Assembly: GCF_901709675.1 (NCBI RefSeq)
Contig: NC_051094.1
Location: 9,294,501 to 9,358,500, forward strand
Direction of reading: 5' to 3'
DNA length: 64,000 nucleotides
Origin: Syngnathus acus
Lineage: Eukaryota; Chordata; Actinopteri; Syngnathiformes; Syngnathidae
Part shown: in pieces, positions 50,932 to 62,974 of the stretch
How the letters are laid out: each line of letters opens with the position of its first letter
How positions within the stretch are numbered: position 1 is the stretch's first letter
Notes under the pieces: generated by a model
Told to the model about the DNA's origin: nothing
Database searches by the model: none
The model's input: the letters and a program-made list of their open reading frames with translations, nothing else
Made by a program: the position numbers and the translations under genes

Positions 50932-53900
50932 ATGGCAGCGACAAGCAAAGCAGAGCCTACGCATTTGCAGGATATGGACGAGGACGACGAGGAGATGGAC
51001 GATCGGGAAATGGACTCGGAGGGCGACGGCGGGGAGAGCATGGGAGTAGACAATTCTGACGATGAAGAGGACGACACGTCCGAAGACGAGAAAGAAAATG
51101 AAGCCGAAATCCAACGGCTAGAAGAGCAGGTAACTCTTAATTTTTTGACGTTAGCCGAGAAGCTAAACGCGAATGAATGAGTGGGAAACAGTCGCCGACA
51201 ACTTCACCAGCGAAAGCTTGCTACGCTATTTGCCTTCGCACAGGATTAGAATAAACAATTGTCGTCTGAAGTTGTTTCAATGGCGACGTTCGTGGCGTGA
51301 CATGATGCTAGCAGTACACGCGCCGCGCGTTTTGCTTTGTGACGTCACACCCCCAGGACGTAATAAGTTACCAGAGTGCAAAAAAAAGTTTTTGAATCTT
51401 AAGTTATGTGTTGCTTTTTCGAATTTTTGCTTTATCTGTTTTATATCTTCATTCTACAAAAGAAAACTTGAATGCCTGTATTCTAAGCTACTAAATAAAG
51501 TTTGCAAAAAAATGTGCAAATAAAGTATAAATCTAATATATGAATGGTCACCTGTTATTAAATGCATGTTTCTTCGTATTTGGTTCAATGCCCTAACAGT
51601 TGAAATCATCTCCCTCAACAGCAACACAGGAAATAAACAACAAACCACATTTGTTCAATAAATTTATATATGCATATAAGAAAACCAACTAAACACCACA
51701 CTTGGTGATGGCACTGCGGGAAAAACTCCACAGAAGAAACTGAACAAAATCCAGATCATAAAAGTATTAAAAAAAACATGATATATGTAGCAGTAATTGA
51801 GTGTTCCTCATGCCGTTGCACACATTTTCTTTGTGAAACGTTGTCAGACTTACTACCATTGTAAACAGAGGACTCCTGTGGATTAATAAAAAGACATGAA
51901 AGAAAGATGTCTCACTGCATTATTTGTAACCACAATATTTACCATTCGCTTGTCAAAAAGACACCAATCTCACACGTTGAATAATACCGTTTTGTGTTTT
52001 CCAGCTATCAATCAACGCCTTCGACTACAACTGCCATGTTGACCTCATCAAACTACTCAAACATGAGGGTGAACTTCTGCGGCTGCGAAAGGCGAGGCAG
52101 AAGATGAGTGAACTTTTTCCTCTCACGGAAGGTTGGTGTATGTAGGTCCAGACGCAGACAAACATGTTGATCTGTTTTAATTGCATAGCTGACCTCTTGT
52201 GTGTAACCCCATAGAGATCTGGCTCGACTGGCTCAAGGATGAGATCCGCCTGACTGAAGAAGAACCAAACCGAGAAAAAGTGAACGAGCTTTTTGAGAAG
52301 GCTATTAAAGACTACATTTGTGAGTGCATACGGGCAAACCTAAAGACTTGACACGTAGCTTTGTTTGCTGAGATTCGGCATCTTATTGTTACACTCAGGT
52401 CCAGATATCTGGCTGGAATACGCCCAGTATTCTATCGGCGGCATGGGCTCGCCGGGTGGCATCGAGAGAGTGAGATCCGTTTTTGAGAGAGCCATCACAG
52501 CTGTTGGGCTTCACATGACCAAGGGGCAAACGGTGTGGGAGGCCTACAGAGAATTTGAGAACGCCATTCTGGCCACAGTACAGGTCAGTGTCGTCTTCAT
52601 GAGCAACATTTTTTACCAATGTCTGATGTAGCCGTTCCCCAGTCGAGGTTCAAATTGTATCCCTTGGCCTCACAACAGCGACATTTCTCTGTGTTAATGC
52701 CTCTGGATTGGCTCATTTTCCTTGTAGTCATTTTGTTGTGTTATTCATCCTCTCTATTGTCTTTGCTTTCAGCCTCCTCCTGGCAAGATTCCCAGCCACG
52801 ATGAGCAAGAGCTGCTGAACAAGCAGCTTCAGCGCATCCATACGCTGTTTCGCCGCCAGCTGACCATTCCATTAATGGGTAAGGATGTCCTCCTCTTGCT
52901 CCAGATGGGGTGCTAGAAAATGAGCAACAGTTTGGTCTGTGTGGGCCAGCCTAGAAATGTACATCAATCATGGTGGGGGAAAAAAACCCAATGTTGTTGC
53001 ACAACGATTGTCAGAATCAATCTTGAAGACTATGTAAAAACAATCATAAATTAAGTTTCATAAATTAAAAATGTTTATTTGGTTCTTTAGACATGGAGGC
53101 AACATATGCAGAGTATAAAGAATGGTCTGACCAAGGGGCACCGGAGGAAATCTTACATCAGTACAAAACTGCTTTGCAGCAGAGGGAGAAGTACAAGCCC
53201 TTTGAAGAGTCACTGGTAAGCAACCACCAATGAGGAATCAGACTTGCACATGTTACCTGCTGGGTCACATGACTCTGCAAGCTGTCTTTTGATTTATTCG
53301 GTTGTCCTCTCGCAGCTAGTAGCAGAGACGCCCAAACTGGCCGAGTACCAGGCCTATATCGACTTTGAAATGAAGCAAGGGGACCCGACCCGCATCCAGA
53401 TGACGTTTGAGCGGGCTCTGGTTGAGAATTGCCTGGTACCGGACATGTGGACCAAATACACTATATATCTCGTGAGTACACTGCAGATTACTTTTGTTTC
53501 AGTCAAATAGTTTTGTAATATTGTGGAGTTTTACGTTGGTGAACAATAAGCAATTGGCCCTAACAATATTAAATCCAAAGACGATGGCATATCACAGTTG
53601 GTTTTGTTTTCTTTGGCCTGTCTAGGACCGTCAACTGAAAATCAAAGATCTGGTTCTCTCCACTCATGATCGCGCTGTCCGAAACTGTCCGTGGACTATG
53701 AGTCTGTGGAAGAGCTACTTGCAAGCTGTCGAGAGGCACGGGGGCACTCATCAAACAGTTCCAGGCAAATACTAATTGGACTAATCTGCACACAGTTTAA
53801 GCGTCTGTGATAAGGAAAACTGAAGGGGATCTTGATGTTTTCCACAGATTTGTTTGAAAAAGCTCTGAACGCAGGCTTCATTCAAGCTACAGATTATGTG

Positions 53901-56624
53901 GAGATCTGGCAGGTTTATCTCGACTACCTGAGGAGACGTGTGGATTTCAGCCAAGGTGAGAGCAGCATTACGCAAAGTCCGCACTTGTCTGTTTGTTTGG
54001 AAACATTGGTGCATTGTCCCTCTGCTGGTGGCCTTCCCTGTGTCGCAGAATCAAGTCAAGAATTGAAGGAGCTACGAGGATCCTTCACTCGCTGTCTGGA
54101 CTACATGAAACAAGATGTTGAAGAAAGTAGGTGAACTCTCATTCAGAATGTTCTGTTGGAGTTGAAAGTGCTTTTCCACTCTGACTCGTTGTGTCCCTGA
54201 CATTAGGATTTGGAGAAAGTGGAGACCGTTCCTGTAACATAATGCAGATCTGGGCAAGGATAGAGGTAAATTGTTGTTACTATGGCAACGGTTTTGAATG
54301 GATGGCCCTCCTTTGTATTTTGCCCTCGTTTCAGTCTGTATCAAATTTGCCAACAACTATGAGACTCTTTTGTGCATAAGGGCTTTACAAATACTTGACT
54401 TGACCTCTTCACAGGCCCGGCATTGTAAAAACATGCAAAAAGCCCGGGAACTGTGGGACAGCATCATGACAAAAGGGAATGCCAAATATGCCAACATGTG
54501 GCTGGAATACTACAACCTCGAAAGGTCGGTCATGTGCAAAGTGAGATAACAAACATGACAGCATGCTGACTTGTATTTCGCTCCTCCTCGCCAGAGCCTA
54601 TGGAGATTCTGTCCACTGTCGGAAAGCGCTTCACCGAGCGGTCCAGTGCACCTCTGACTACCCGGAACACGTGTGTGAGGTCCTGCTCACCTTTGAGAGA
54701 GTGGAAGGTGAGCTCCTCCCTCCACATGTGACATGCTGATGCAAGAGTTGGGGAGGTTTTCATGATACATCTACGCACCCAGGCTCTTTGGAGGACTGGG
54801 ACGTGGCGGTCCAAAAAACCGAGACTCGTCTGAACAGAGTTAATGAGCAACGGGCAAAGGTCTGAAGCAGACATTCGCGTTTGTTTGAGCATGTCTGTCT
54901 TTTATAAGCCTTTTGACTCTCACAAACCTTTGGGCTGTTTGTTAGATGGCAGAGAAAGAAGCCATCCAGGCTTTACAAGAGGAGGAGCAACTGGAGCAGA
55001 GGCGGAAGGGCAAGGCAGACAAAAGGAATCAGAAGAAAGTTCAGAAAGGGACGGGTCGCTTTGGGGAGAAGAGGAAAGCAGAGCAGGATGAGTGGACTGA
55101 CCATGCAGGTAAACTGGAAACGTAGACTAAAAGACCAAACACTCTTGTTGAAATAATTTGAGTTTCCCACCCCAAAATGACAATGGTATACAACCTATTC
55201 TATTGCCATTTTCTTGCCGCTTTTGATCAGACATCTGAAGGTTTTAGGCCGTAGCAGATTTATCAATGGGAATGATTGATTGTGGTCTCAACCATTATGT
55301 TAAAGCAGACATATTTGGTCCCCTCTGTTGACAGAACAAGCTCCAAAGCGACATAGAGGAAATGGTGAGCAAAGCAAATCGGAGTATTTACAGAGTCCCG
55401 GGCTTCAAACGAGTGAGAAGAAAGCTCCTCCTGGCTACAAAGGTTCAACAAGGCCTGGATTCAACAAAGCCCAGCAGGACGGTGCCCAGAATGAAAGTGA
55501 CGATAAAATGGAGCTTCGCAACGATGACAACAGCGTATTCATTAGCAACCTATCGTATACCCTGGAAGCACCTGAGGACACACTGAGGACACTCTTTGAG
55601 ACCTGTGGAACCGTCAAACAGATTCGCCTGGTCACCTCCAACAAGGGGACTTTCAAGGGTTACGGCTACGTGCAGTTTGAAAACACAGAGTCTGTCTCAG
55701 AAGCCCTCAAACTCGACAGACGGGAAGTGGAGGGCAGGCCTATGTTTGTGTCACCATGTGTAGACAAGAACAAGAACCCAGACTTCAAGGTAATTATGAA
55801 ATGCAGTGAAGATCCGTTTATTGTGGGAATACATTTCAAGCCGACACGATAGAGAGCAGATGATGTGACAAAACAACCACAATTAGATGATTGACTTGAG
55901 TAATTATATCATTGTTTCTTGCTGTGTTTTATACAAGTTACTAATTCACACCCATAGGTCTTCAAGTACAACACAAATATGGAAAAACACAAAATCTTCA
56001 TCTCCGGGCTGCCATTTTCCTGCACCAAGGAGCAACTGGAAGAAATAAGCAAGAGTCACGGCACCGTCAAGGAAGTTCGTCTCGTTACATTCCGCTCGGG
56101 AAAGCCCAAGGTGAGACCTGAGGGCCGTGCAAGACGGTGAGCATGAGAATGATGAGGACACGGGCTGACCTTTTGGTATTGTTCGCTTGTGCAGGGTTTA
56201 GCATATGTTGAGTTTGCAGATGAAGCCCAGGCATCTCAGGCAGTCTTGAAAATGGACGGCACGGACGTGGAGGGGAACAAAATCTCTGTTGCTATAAGCA
56301 ACCCTCCTCGCCGAAACTCGAGCAAGCCTGGTCCCAGCCAGCCCGCCACAAATCTGACGCCTCACCAGGCCTACGGCGCGTAAGTGTACCGTAGGCCTCT
56401 TCAATCCTCTCAATGAGCGCTAACAGCTTTGTCTAATTTTGCCATTGAACATTTGCCCTTCCAGGAGAGGGAGAGGACGCACACAGGTGTCATTGCTCCC
56501 TCGCTCTCTGAATCGCCAAAGTGGGCCATCAAGCAAAGTGGAGAACGGGAGCTCTGAGGATGGTGCCGGAGACGCCAAGCCTTTGTCCAATGCAGACTTT
56601 GCTAAGATGCTCCTGAAGAAGTGA
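50932..56624 (+). CDS. sart3: SART3 / p110, U4/U6 snRNP recycling factor
   Basis: SART3 (yeast Prp24 counterpart) reanneals U4 and U6 snRNPs and carries USP15/USP4 to spliceosomal substrates in the nucleus. Nineteen coding exons: 50932-51129, 52005-52131, 52215-52319, 52399-52583, 52773-52878, 53091-53215, 53316-53471, 53626-53764, 53848-53955, 54049-54126, 54207-54265, 54415-54524, 54595-54707, 54783-54859, 54946-55108, 55335-55789, 55958-56110, 56195-56379 and 56465-56624. They total 2802 nt, giving 933 aa (human 963). The order is an acidic N-terminus, HAT repeats (WLEYAQYSIGG, RSVFERAI, FEKALNAGFIQATDYVEIWQ, ARELWDSIMTKGNAKYANMW) and a basic linker. RRM1 (VFISNL, KGYGYVQF) and RRM2 (IFISGL, KGLAYVEF) come next, then the C-terminal LSm-binding motif LSNADFAKMLLKK. 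The intron after 53764 starts with GC rather than GT. Confidence 0.97.
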
Positions 56625-57841
56625 AAGGATGCTGGCTGGGTTCACATGGAAAGCAATTATGCCATCCTTTCCAAAATAGTAAGTGTTTGCAACTGACCTT
56701 CTGCAAATGTCAGCCTTCTCGTCCTTGTTCCCGCGAGATTGCCTTAACTGCAGAGCTGCTGCCCTCCACCAGCCTCAAGACTACTTTGGACCCTTGCCAT
56801 TTTTACTTTTCCTTCCTGGTTGCGTTTAAATGTTGCTGTCAGGTTTTATGAAATAAGTGTAGAATACATGTTTGTAAATATGTTTGAAAAAATGGTAGAC
56901 ACCATTTTCCCAACTTCAATATTTTCTTATTCGAATCGGACATTGGATCGAACAGTGTTAAGCAATGTGTAGATTAGTGTTTGTACATACAATAAGAAGA
57001 CATACCTATCAGTTGTCAACAGAATTGTGCAAAATTATTTTTGTTAGACTTTGTGAGTTGAAAGACAACCATGTGAAACAGTTAAATGATTAAAACTAGT
57101 CCAACACTCTCTTTTGACATGAACTTGAACGTGAATTTCAGTTCGACTTAAAATGTCACATTTTAAAAGGCATAATAAATTAACTGGCTGGGGTTGACTT
57201 GCTTCAGACCCTCACATTTAATTTCAAAACTATGCACTTCTGCCAGTGTTCATCAGTTATAGTAGAAGTAGTAGTCTTAGATCAACTTAAGAAAAAAAAC
57301 GTACAAATAAGTGAATGACACTTATGATTTGGAATATAAGCTATGTAAAGTCCTCACCACAGTGGCCTACTGTAATATTCAATATACATTCTGTTTATTA
57401 TGTAGTGCGTGTGGCTGTTTTATAGACAGTGAATACAATATTAATTTTTAAGTTCATTGAAATGTTTAATGGCTAGTTTATGGTTGTTAATCCATATATT
57501 ACCTTTGATCTGAAAGCTGAAAATTGTCGTTATGAAATAAAGATATCGACCTCACCGGGGCGATATTTAATGTGTTACTTCCAAGTGCATATCAAATTGA
57601 TTCATGCTGAAAGTTAATATCACTTTATTTGCATAAAATAAATAAATGATGAAAGTGCTATCACATTCTTCCCAAAAGAACTCTGCACGAGAATGTCAGT
57701 TATTGAAGCTATTGAAGTCACAACAGTTGTCGCATGGACTCGATCGCCTCTTCTCACTCAAACCAATTTTCAGCAGTTTCAAGACATGAGCTGATGTTTA
57801 TGACCTCTTAGGGTGAATGCTAGTGCCCTCCAGTCCCCAAA
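56625..57841. other. sart3 and ficd convergent 3' UTRs
   Basis: sart3 probably ends after AATAAA at 57536-57541 (+). ficd on the minus strand has AATAAA at 57629-57624. The two transcripts therefore end within about 100 bp of each other and may overlap. No other gene is seen. Confidence 0.6.
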
Positions 57842-59576
57842 TCAGTTGTGAACTGGGATGGTGTGTTTGCAGTCAGGACAGGCTTCATCCTGCCGGGCTC
57901 CCGGGAGTCCCACCGCGTGCTCAGTGGTGGAGATCAACAAAGTGTCCAGTGTAATCTCGGTGCATTTGGCAATGAAACGAATGAAAGGGCGCACGTCGCC
58001 CTCGTTGGCCGTGTCTAGAGCCGCGTAGTACTCTGCCCTTTGTTCTTTGCGAATGGTGATGGGCGGGTATCGCGCTTGCATGAGCACGAGGTTCATCAAG
58101 AGCCGCGACGTGCGTCCGTTGCCGTCCACGAACGGGTGCACGTACACCAGTTTGTAGTGAGCAAGAGCGGCGTACTCGACCGGGTGCAGCTGCAAGGCTT
58201 CGTCCGAGTTGAGCCACTGGACCAGCTCCTGCATGTGCCGCTGCAGGTCCTGCGGGTGCGGCGGGATGTGATGGCCCACGAACACTTGGTTGGTGCGCAG
58301 GCACCCTCCCTCCACAGGGTCCACGTAACCCAGCACTCTTTTGTGGATCTCCAGGATGTCACTAACTTTGATTGTTCCCATTCTAGACAACAGTGTGGTG
58401 TTGATGTACTTCATGGCTGCATCCACGCCAATGGCCTCGTTCTGCTCCTGCAGACTCTTGCCGGGGACAGCGTAGCGCGTCTCGATGATGTGACGGATCT
58501 CAGATAAAGTGAGAGTGCTGCCCTCTATGGCCACTGTGTGGTAGATGTGGTGGTAGTAAGTCTCCTCCATCACCCGGCGTAGCGCAGAGTTGCTTTTAGG
58601 GATGGACATGAGCCTACGCACCTTACTGTCAATGATGCCAAAGTGACGCTGGTCAATCTCCTCCACCAACGGCAGGGTGCGGTCTCGGCTCACCAGTGCT
58701 CTCTTGTTACAAGGTGAGATAGCCAACGCCTTCGTGTACAGGTGGTCTGCTTGCACGACGTCCTTTTCCTCCTCCAAAATAGTCCCGAGCTCGGTCAGGG
58801 CGTCCACAAAGTCTGGATTCAGACTGAGTGCGTGTACCAGCAGCTTGTGAGCTTTCTCCTTCTTGCCATGTTTCCTCATCTCCTGGGCCAGCTGCAGAGC
58901 CGCTCTGGCCTCAAAAATCATCTCTAGATCACAACAGGAGGGAGAACTCGGGTCAAGCAAAAAAACACACAAGAGCTATAGACACTACATGAAAACACGT
59001 GTACATTACACTACTTTCAGTGAGTTTTTTGTTTCGTGGTGGGCTAGCTTGACTTGAACACGATTGAATTGTCAAGACAAGGGGAAGATGAGGGAACAGA
59101 AACCCCTAAAGGCTGATATCAAAGCAACTTGGGCTACCACCCCAACTCTGCCAAAGACTGATCCTGTCCATGTCACGCTGCCTTGATGTTGTCAAAGTAA
59201 CTATGGACTTTAAACTCTTAGGTGGCCAATATGTCTGTAGAAGATCACATGACATATTCTAATTTTGTAAAACAATGGATGGAAAGCAGTACGTTTAGGC
59301 ATTGTGTATGTATGTACCTTTGCTAGGCTTGGATCTGAGCGGAAGCAGGTCGAGGCCCGTAAGAGGGAGAGTGAGGCCGGTGGTCTGCACAGCTGGGGGC
59401 TGCGGGGAGACCCCCCACAGCCGGCATCGAAACTGTGCGATGGCATTCAAGGAACCATTGCACTCCTCTACTCCAACCAAGGGTGTTAGCAGGGCCACCA
59501 GAGATCCCAGGAAGACACAGAGAAGTGGGCCCCATCCTCCGAGGAGACGGTCGCTAGTGTATCGCCACGCCGTCAT
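57842..59576 (-). CDS. ficd: FIC-domain protein adenylyltransferase FICD (HYPE)
   Basis: FICD is an ER type II membrane enzyme that AMPylates the chaperone BiP and also removes the modification. Two coding exons on the minus strand, 59576-59318 and 58923-57842, total 1341 nt and give 446 aa (human 458). The start is the ATG beginning [14 protein letters not shown], followed by a signal-anchor helix ([19 protein letters not shown]). TPR repeats follow ([34 protein letters not shown]). The auto-inhibitory motif TVAIEGSTL carries the regulatory Glu, and the Fic core [12 protein letters not shown] has its His near residue 349. The first exon is the divergent part; the Fic half is nearly identical to human. 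Longer in-frame ATGs exist upstream (to 59717), but the chosen start best matches the family's short cytosolic N-terminus. Confidence 0.96.
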
Positions 59577-60008
59577 AACCGCCCTGACAATTCTGATTTG
59601 AATCCTCCATTCTCTACACCACGCCACACTTTCTATTTGGACCCCAGCTAGGGAAGCTGAAGATCGGATGGCTGAGATTGGAAACAAATGGAACACCAGC
59701 CACTCGTCAATGAACAAAACACTTTTCCAGTTACTACATTAAGGAGATTTTTCTGCGGAGCTTTTCAATACGCTGATCGACGAGAAATATCCCCAAAACG
59801 GCCAAACTGATATAACAACTCTTTATAACACCTAAACATACAGTCGGCGTTTTTCTTCCGGACCTGTAAACATACAGCGAAATCATTGGTCACACGCATG
59901 TAGAAGAACGACGGTGATTGGTTAAAAACCTGCAATACAGAGAAAGTTCGTAGTCCTCTCTGATTGGAAGAGTATGGACATATATTATGCCCTACATTTG
60001 ATCTGTCA

Positions 60009-60016
60009 GGCGTCAC
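60009..60016 (+). repeat. Left target-site duplication GGCGTCAC
   Basis: This 8-bp sequence recurs exactly at 63907-63914, abutting the opposite end of the composite element. An 8-bp duplication is characteristic of hAT transposition. Confidence 0.75.
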
Positions 60017-60359
60017 TAGTGATGTGCATTCCAGTTCAGACAAAAAACAATCAAATAAACACGGTAATTTCAACAACGGCAACGCACACATTTTTCTCTG
60101 TATTACAACATCCCGTGGGAACAACATACACATCAAACAATACAACTACTTTTCGCTTTCACTTAAACTTTTTCCCTAATGAAGTGGCCTGTGATTAGGT
60201 TCACCTTATGGTACCTACACGAGGTAAAAAAAAAAAAAAAAGAATAAATAAATAAGAAAGTGTAGCGAACGATTCGGTGAACGATTCTTTTGAACAAATC
60301 TTTTGAGTGAACCGATTCTAAAGATTCAGTTCAGTTGAAAACTGGAATGCACATCACTA
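60017..60359. repeat. 343-bp segment with perfect 20-bp terminal inverted repeats
   Basis: TAGTGATGTGCATTCCAGTT at 60017-60036 is the exact reverse complement of 60340-60359. The interior contains 'cgattcggtgaacgattctt' and an A run at 60226-60241. Its own flanks (GGCGTCAC and GTACAAAA) do not match, so it is not a simple independent insertion. Confidence 0.8.
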
Positions 60360-60455
60360 GTACAAAAGAGTGCAGACGGCCAGATAATGCCAGGTTGAAA
60401 TAGCCGACTGGTAAGTGACGTGGGCTCTTACTCGGAAGGAACCTGGTTCGATCCC
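60360..60455 (+). repeat. Left long inverted repeat with tRNA-like sequence
   Basis: It starts GTACAAAAGAGTGCAGACGG and runs through 'gttgaaatagcc' to 'ctggttcgatcccc'. It matches the reverse complement of about 62815-62914 with modest divergence. It contains an A-box-like TAGCCGACTGG and a B-box-like GGTTCGATCCC in tRNA-like spacing, suggesting a tRNA-derived SINE head. It is not a functional tRNA gene: there is no acceptor-stem pairing or discernible cloverleaf. Confidence 0.7.
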
Positions 60456-60473
60456 CGTTGGTTTTTCTTAAAC

Positions 60474-60676
60474 CAGCGGTGTCGACCTCCAGTCCTCGAG
60501 GGGCTACATTCCGATATGTTTTCAAAGTTACCCTCGTTAAACACACCTGCGTGAAAGGATTATGTTCATTTTCACGTTCTGCAGGAGCTAAAACTTTTCA
60601 CACAGGTGCACTTAACGAGGGAATCTTGGAAAACATGTTGGAATTCGGCCCCGAGGACTAGAGCTTGACACCTGTG
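60474..60676. repeat. Foldback (palindromic) element, probable progenitor of the satellite
   Basis: The arms of about 80 bp run from 'cagcggtgtcgacctccagt' on the left to 'gaggactagagcttgacacc' on the right and pair with scattered mismatches. This recalls a widespread fish foldback MITE that begins with a CAGGTGTCAAACTC-like end. Its right half is collinear with the 235-bp satellite units; its left half differs from them. Confidence 0.65.
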
Positions 60677-60718
60677 ACCTTTGATCATGATATTTCCCTA
60701 ATAAAGTGGCCTGTTATT

Positions 60719-62645
60719 AGGTACACTTGAACATGGCGGTGTACCTAATGGAGTGTCTGTGTGATTCCCTCGTTAAGTGCACCTGCGTGAAAAGTTTTAG
60801 CTCCTGCGGAACGTAAAAGTGACCAAAACTTTTCACGCAGGTGCGCTTAACGAGGGTCTCTTGGAAAACATGTTGGAACGCGGCCCCGAGGACTAGAGCT
60901 TGACACCTGTGGCCTTTGACCATGATATTTCCCCAATAAAGTGGCCTGTTATTAGGTACACTTGGAAATGGCGGTGTACCTAATGGAGCGTCCGTGTGAT
61001 TCCCTCGTTAAGTGCACCTGCGTGAAAAGTTTTAGCTCCTGCAGAACGTGAAAGAAGCTAAAACTTTTCACGCAGGTGCGCTTAACGAGGGTCACTTGGA
61101 AAACGTGTTGGAACGCGGCCCCGAGGACTAGAGCTTGACACCTGTGACCTTTGACCATGGTATTTCCCTAATAAAGTGGCCTGTTATTAGGTACACTTGA
61201 AAATGGCGGTATACCTAATGGAGTGTCCATGTGATTCCCTCGTTAAGTGCACCTGCGTGAAAAGTTTTAGCTCCTGCAGAACGTGAAAGAAGCTAAAACT
61301 TTTCACGCAGGTGCGCTTAACGAGGGTCACTCGGAAAACATGTTGGAACGCGGCACCGAGGACTAGAGCTTGACACCTGTGACCTTTGACCATGATATTT
61401 CCCTAATAAAGTGGCCTGTTATTAGGTACACTTGAAAATGGCGGTGTACCTAATGGAGCGTCCGTGTGATTCCCTCGTTAAGTGCACCTGCGTGAAAAGT
61501 TTTAGCTCCTGCGGAACGTGAAAGTGACCAAAACTTTTCACGCAGGTGCGCTTAACGAGGGTCACTTGGAAAACATGTTGGAACGCGGCCCAGAGGACTA
61601 GAGCTTGACACCTGTGACCTTTGACCATGATATTTCCCTAATAAAGTGGCCTGTTATTAGGTACACTTGAAAATGGCGGTGTACCTAATGGAGCGTCCGT
61701 GTGATTCCCTCGTTAAGTGCACCTGCGTGAAAAGTTTTAGCTCCTGCGGAACGTGAAAGTGACCAAAACTTTTCACGCAGGTGCGCTTAACGAGGGTCAC
61801 TTGGAAAACATGTTGGAACGCGGCCCAGAGGACTAGAGCTTGACACCTGTGACCTTTGACCATGATATTTCCCTAATAAAGTGGCCTGTTATTAGTTACA
61901 CTTGAAAATGGCGGTGTACCTAATGGAGCGTCCGTGTGATTCCCTCGTTAAGTGCACCTGCGTGAAAAGTTTTAGCTCCTGCGGAACGTGAAAGTGACCA
62001 AAACTTTTCACGCAGGTGCGCTTAACGAGGGTCACTTGGAAAACATGTTGGAACGCGGCCCAGAGGACTAGAGCTTGACACCTGTGACCTTTGACCATGA
62101 TATTTCCCTAATAAAGTGGCCTGTTATTAGGTACACTTGAAAATGGCGGTGTACCTAATGGAGCGTCCGTGTGATTCCCTCGTTAAGTGCACCTGCGTGA
62201 AAAGTTTTAGCTCCTGCGGAACGTGAAAGTGACCAAAACTTTTCACGCAGGTGCGCTTAACGAGGGTCACTTGGAAAACATGTTGGAACGCGGCCCAGAG
62301 GACTAGAGCTTGACACCTGTGACCTTTGACCATGATATTTCCCTAATAAAGTGGCCTGTTATTAGGTACACTTGAAAATGGCGGTGTACCTAATGGAGCG
62401 TCCGTGTGATTCCCTCGTTAAGTGCACCTGCGTGAAAAGTTTTAGCTCCTGCAGAACGTGAAAGAAGCTAAAACTTTTCACGCAGGTGCGCTTAACGAGG
62501 GTCACTTGGAAAACGTGTTGGAACGCGGCCCCGAGGACTACAGCTTGACACCTGTGACCTTTGACCATGATATTTCCCTAATAAAGTGGCCTGTTATTAG
62601 GTACACTTGAAAATGGCGGTGTACCTATTGGAGTGTCCGAGTGAT
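60719..62645 (+). repeat. 235-bp tandem satellite, eight units plus a partial ninth
   Basis: Landmarks such as 'ggtacacttgaaaatggcgg' recur at exactly 235 bp (60719, 60954, 61189, 61424, 61659, 61894, 62129, 62364, then a partial copy at 62599). Units are nearly identical. Each holds an imperfect hairpin; for example, in one unit 61002-61037 pairs with 61056-61091 (36-bp arms, one G/T mismatch, 18-nt loop). The phased 68-residue minus-strand reading frames are by-products of the repeat, not genes. Confidence 0.95.
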
Positions 62646-62814
62646 ATCACAGATCAAACAGCCCATTAGAAAGTGGGGGTGAGGGCGGGTGTGGGACTCC
62701 GCCAACTTGGGGGCGGGGCCACCTAATGTATTCACATTTAAATACTTGCATTTGTTTGCATATGCGTACGCATACAAAGCGAGGCTCCAATTCTAAAAGA
62801 ATATTTTGATCAAA

Positions 62815-62914
62815 CCTGGGATTGAACCAAGGTCCTTCCGAGTAAGAGCCAGTGTCACTAACCAGACGGCTATTTCAACCTGGCATACCCTGGGCCGTCT
62901 GCACTGTTTTGTAC
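62815..62914 (-). repeat. Right long inverted repeat with tRNA-like sequence
   Basis: This is the reverse complement of the left repeat at 60360. Read on the minus strand it gives GTACAAAACAGTGCAGACGG..., 'tagccgtctggttagtgac' and 'ggttcaatccc', a better-preserved tRNA-like A/B-box pair than on the left. Confidence 0.7.
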
Positions 62915-62974
62915 TAGTGATGTGCCATTTTCAGGTTCGCGGCGATGCCAGCCGACACACGTTATGCTGACATT

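Noticed and set aside
60395-60465. tRNA gene
   Set aside because: A- and B-box-like motifs are present, but no acceptor stem or full cloverleaf can be drawn, and the sequence is part of a repeat.
60717-62568. Eight 68-residue minus-strand reading frames spaced 235 bp apart
   Set aside because: They are produced by the tandem repeat. They lack codon-level conservation beyond the DNA identity and have no splice or promoter context.
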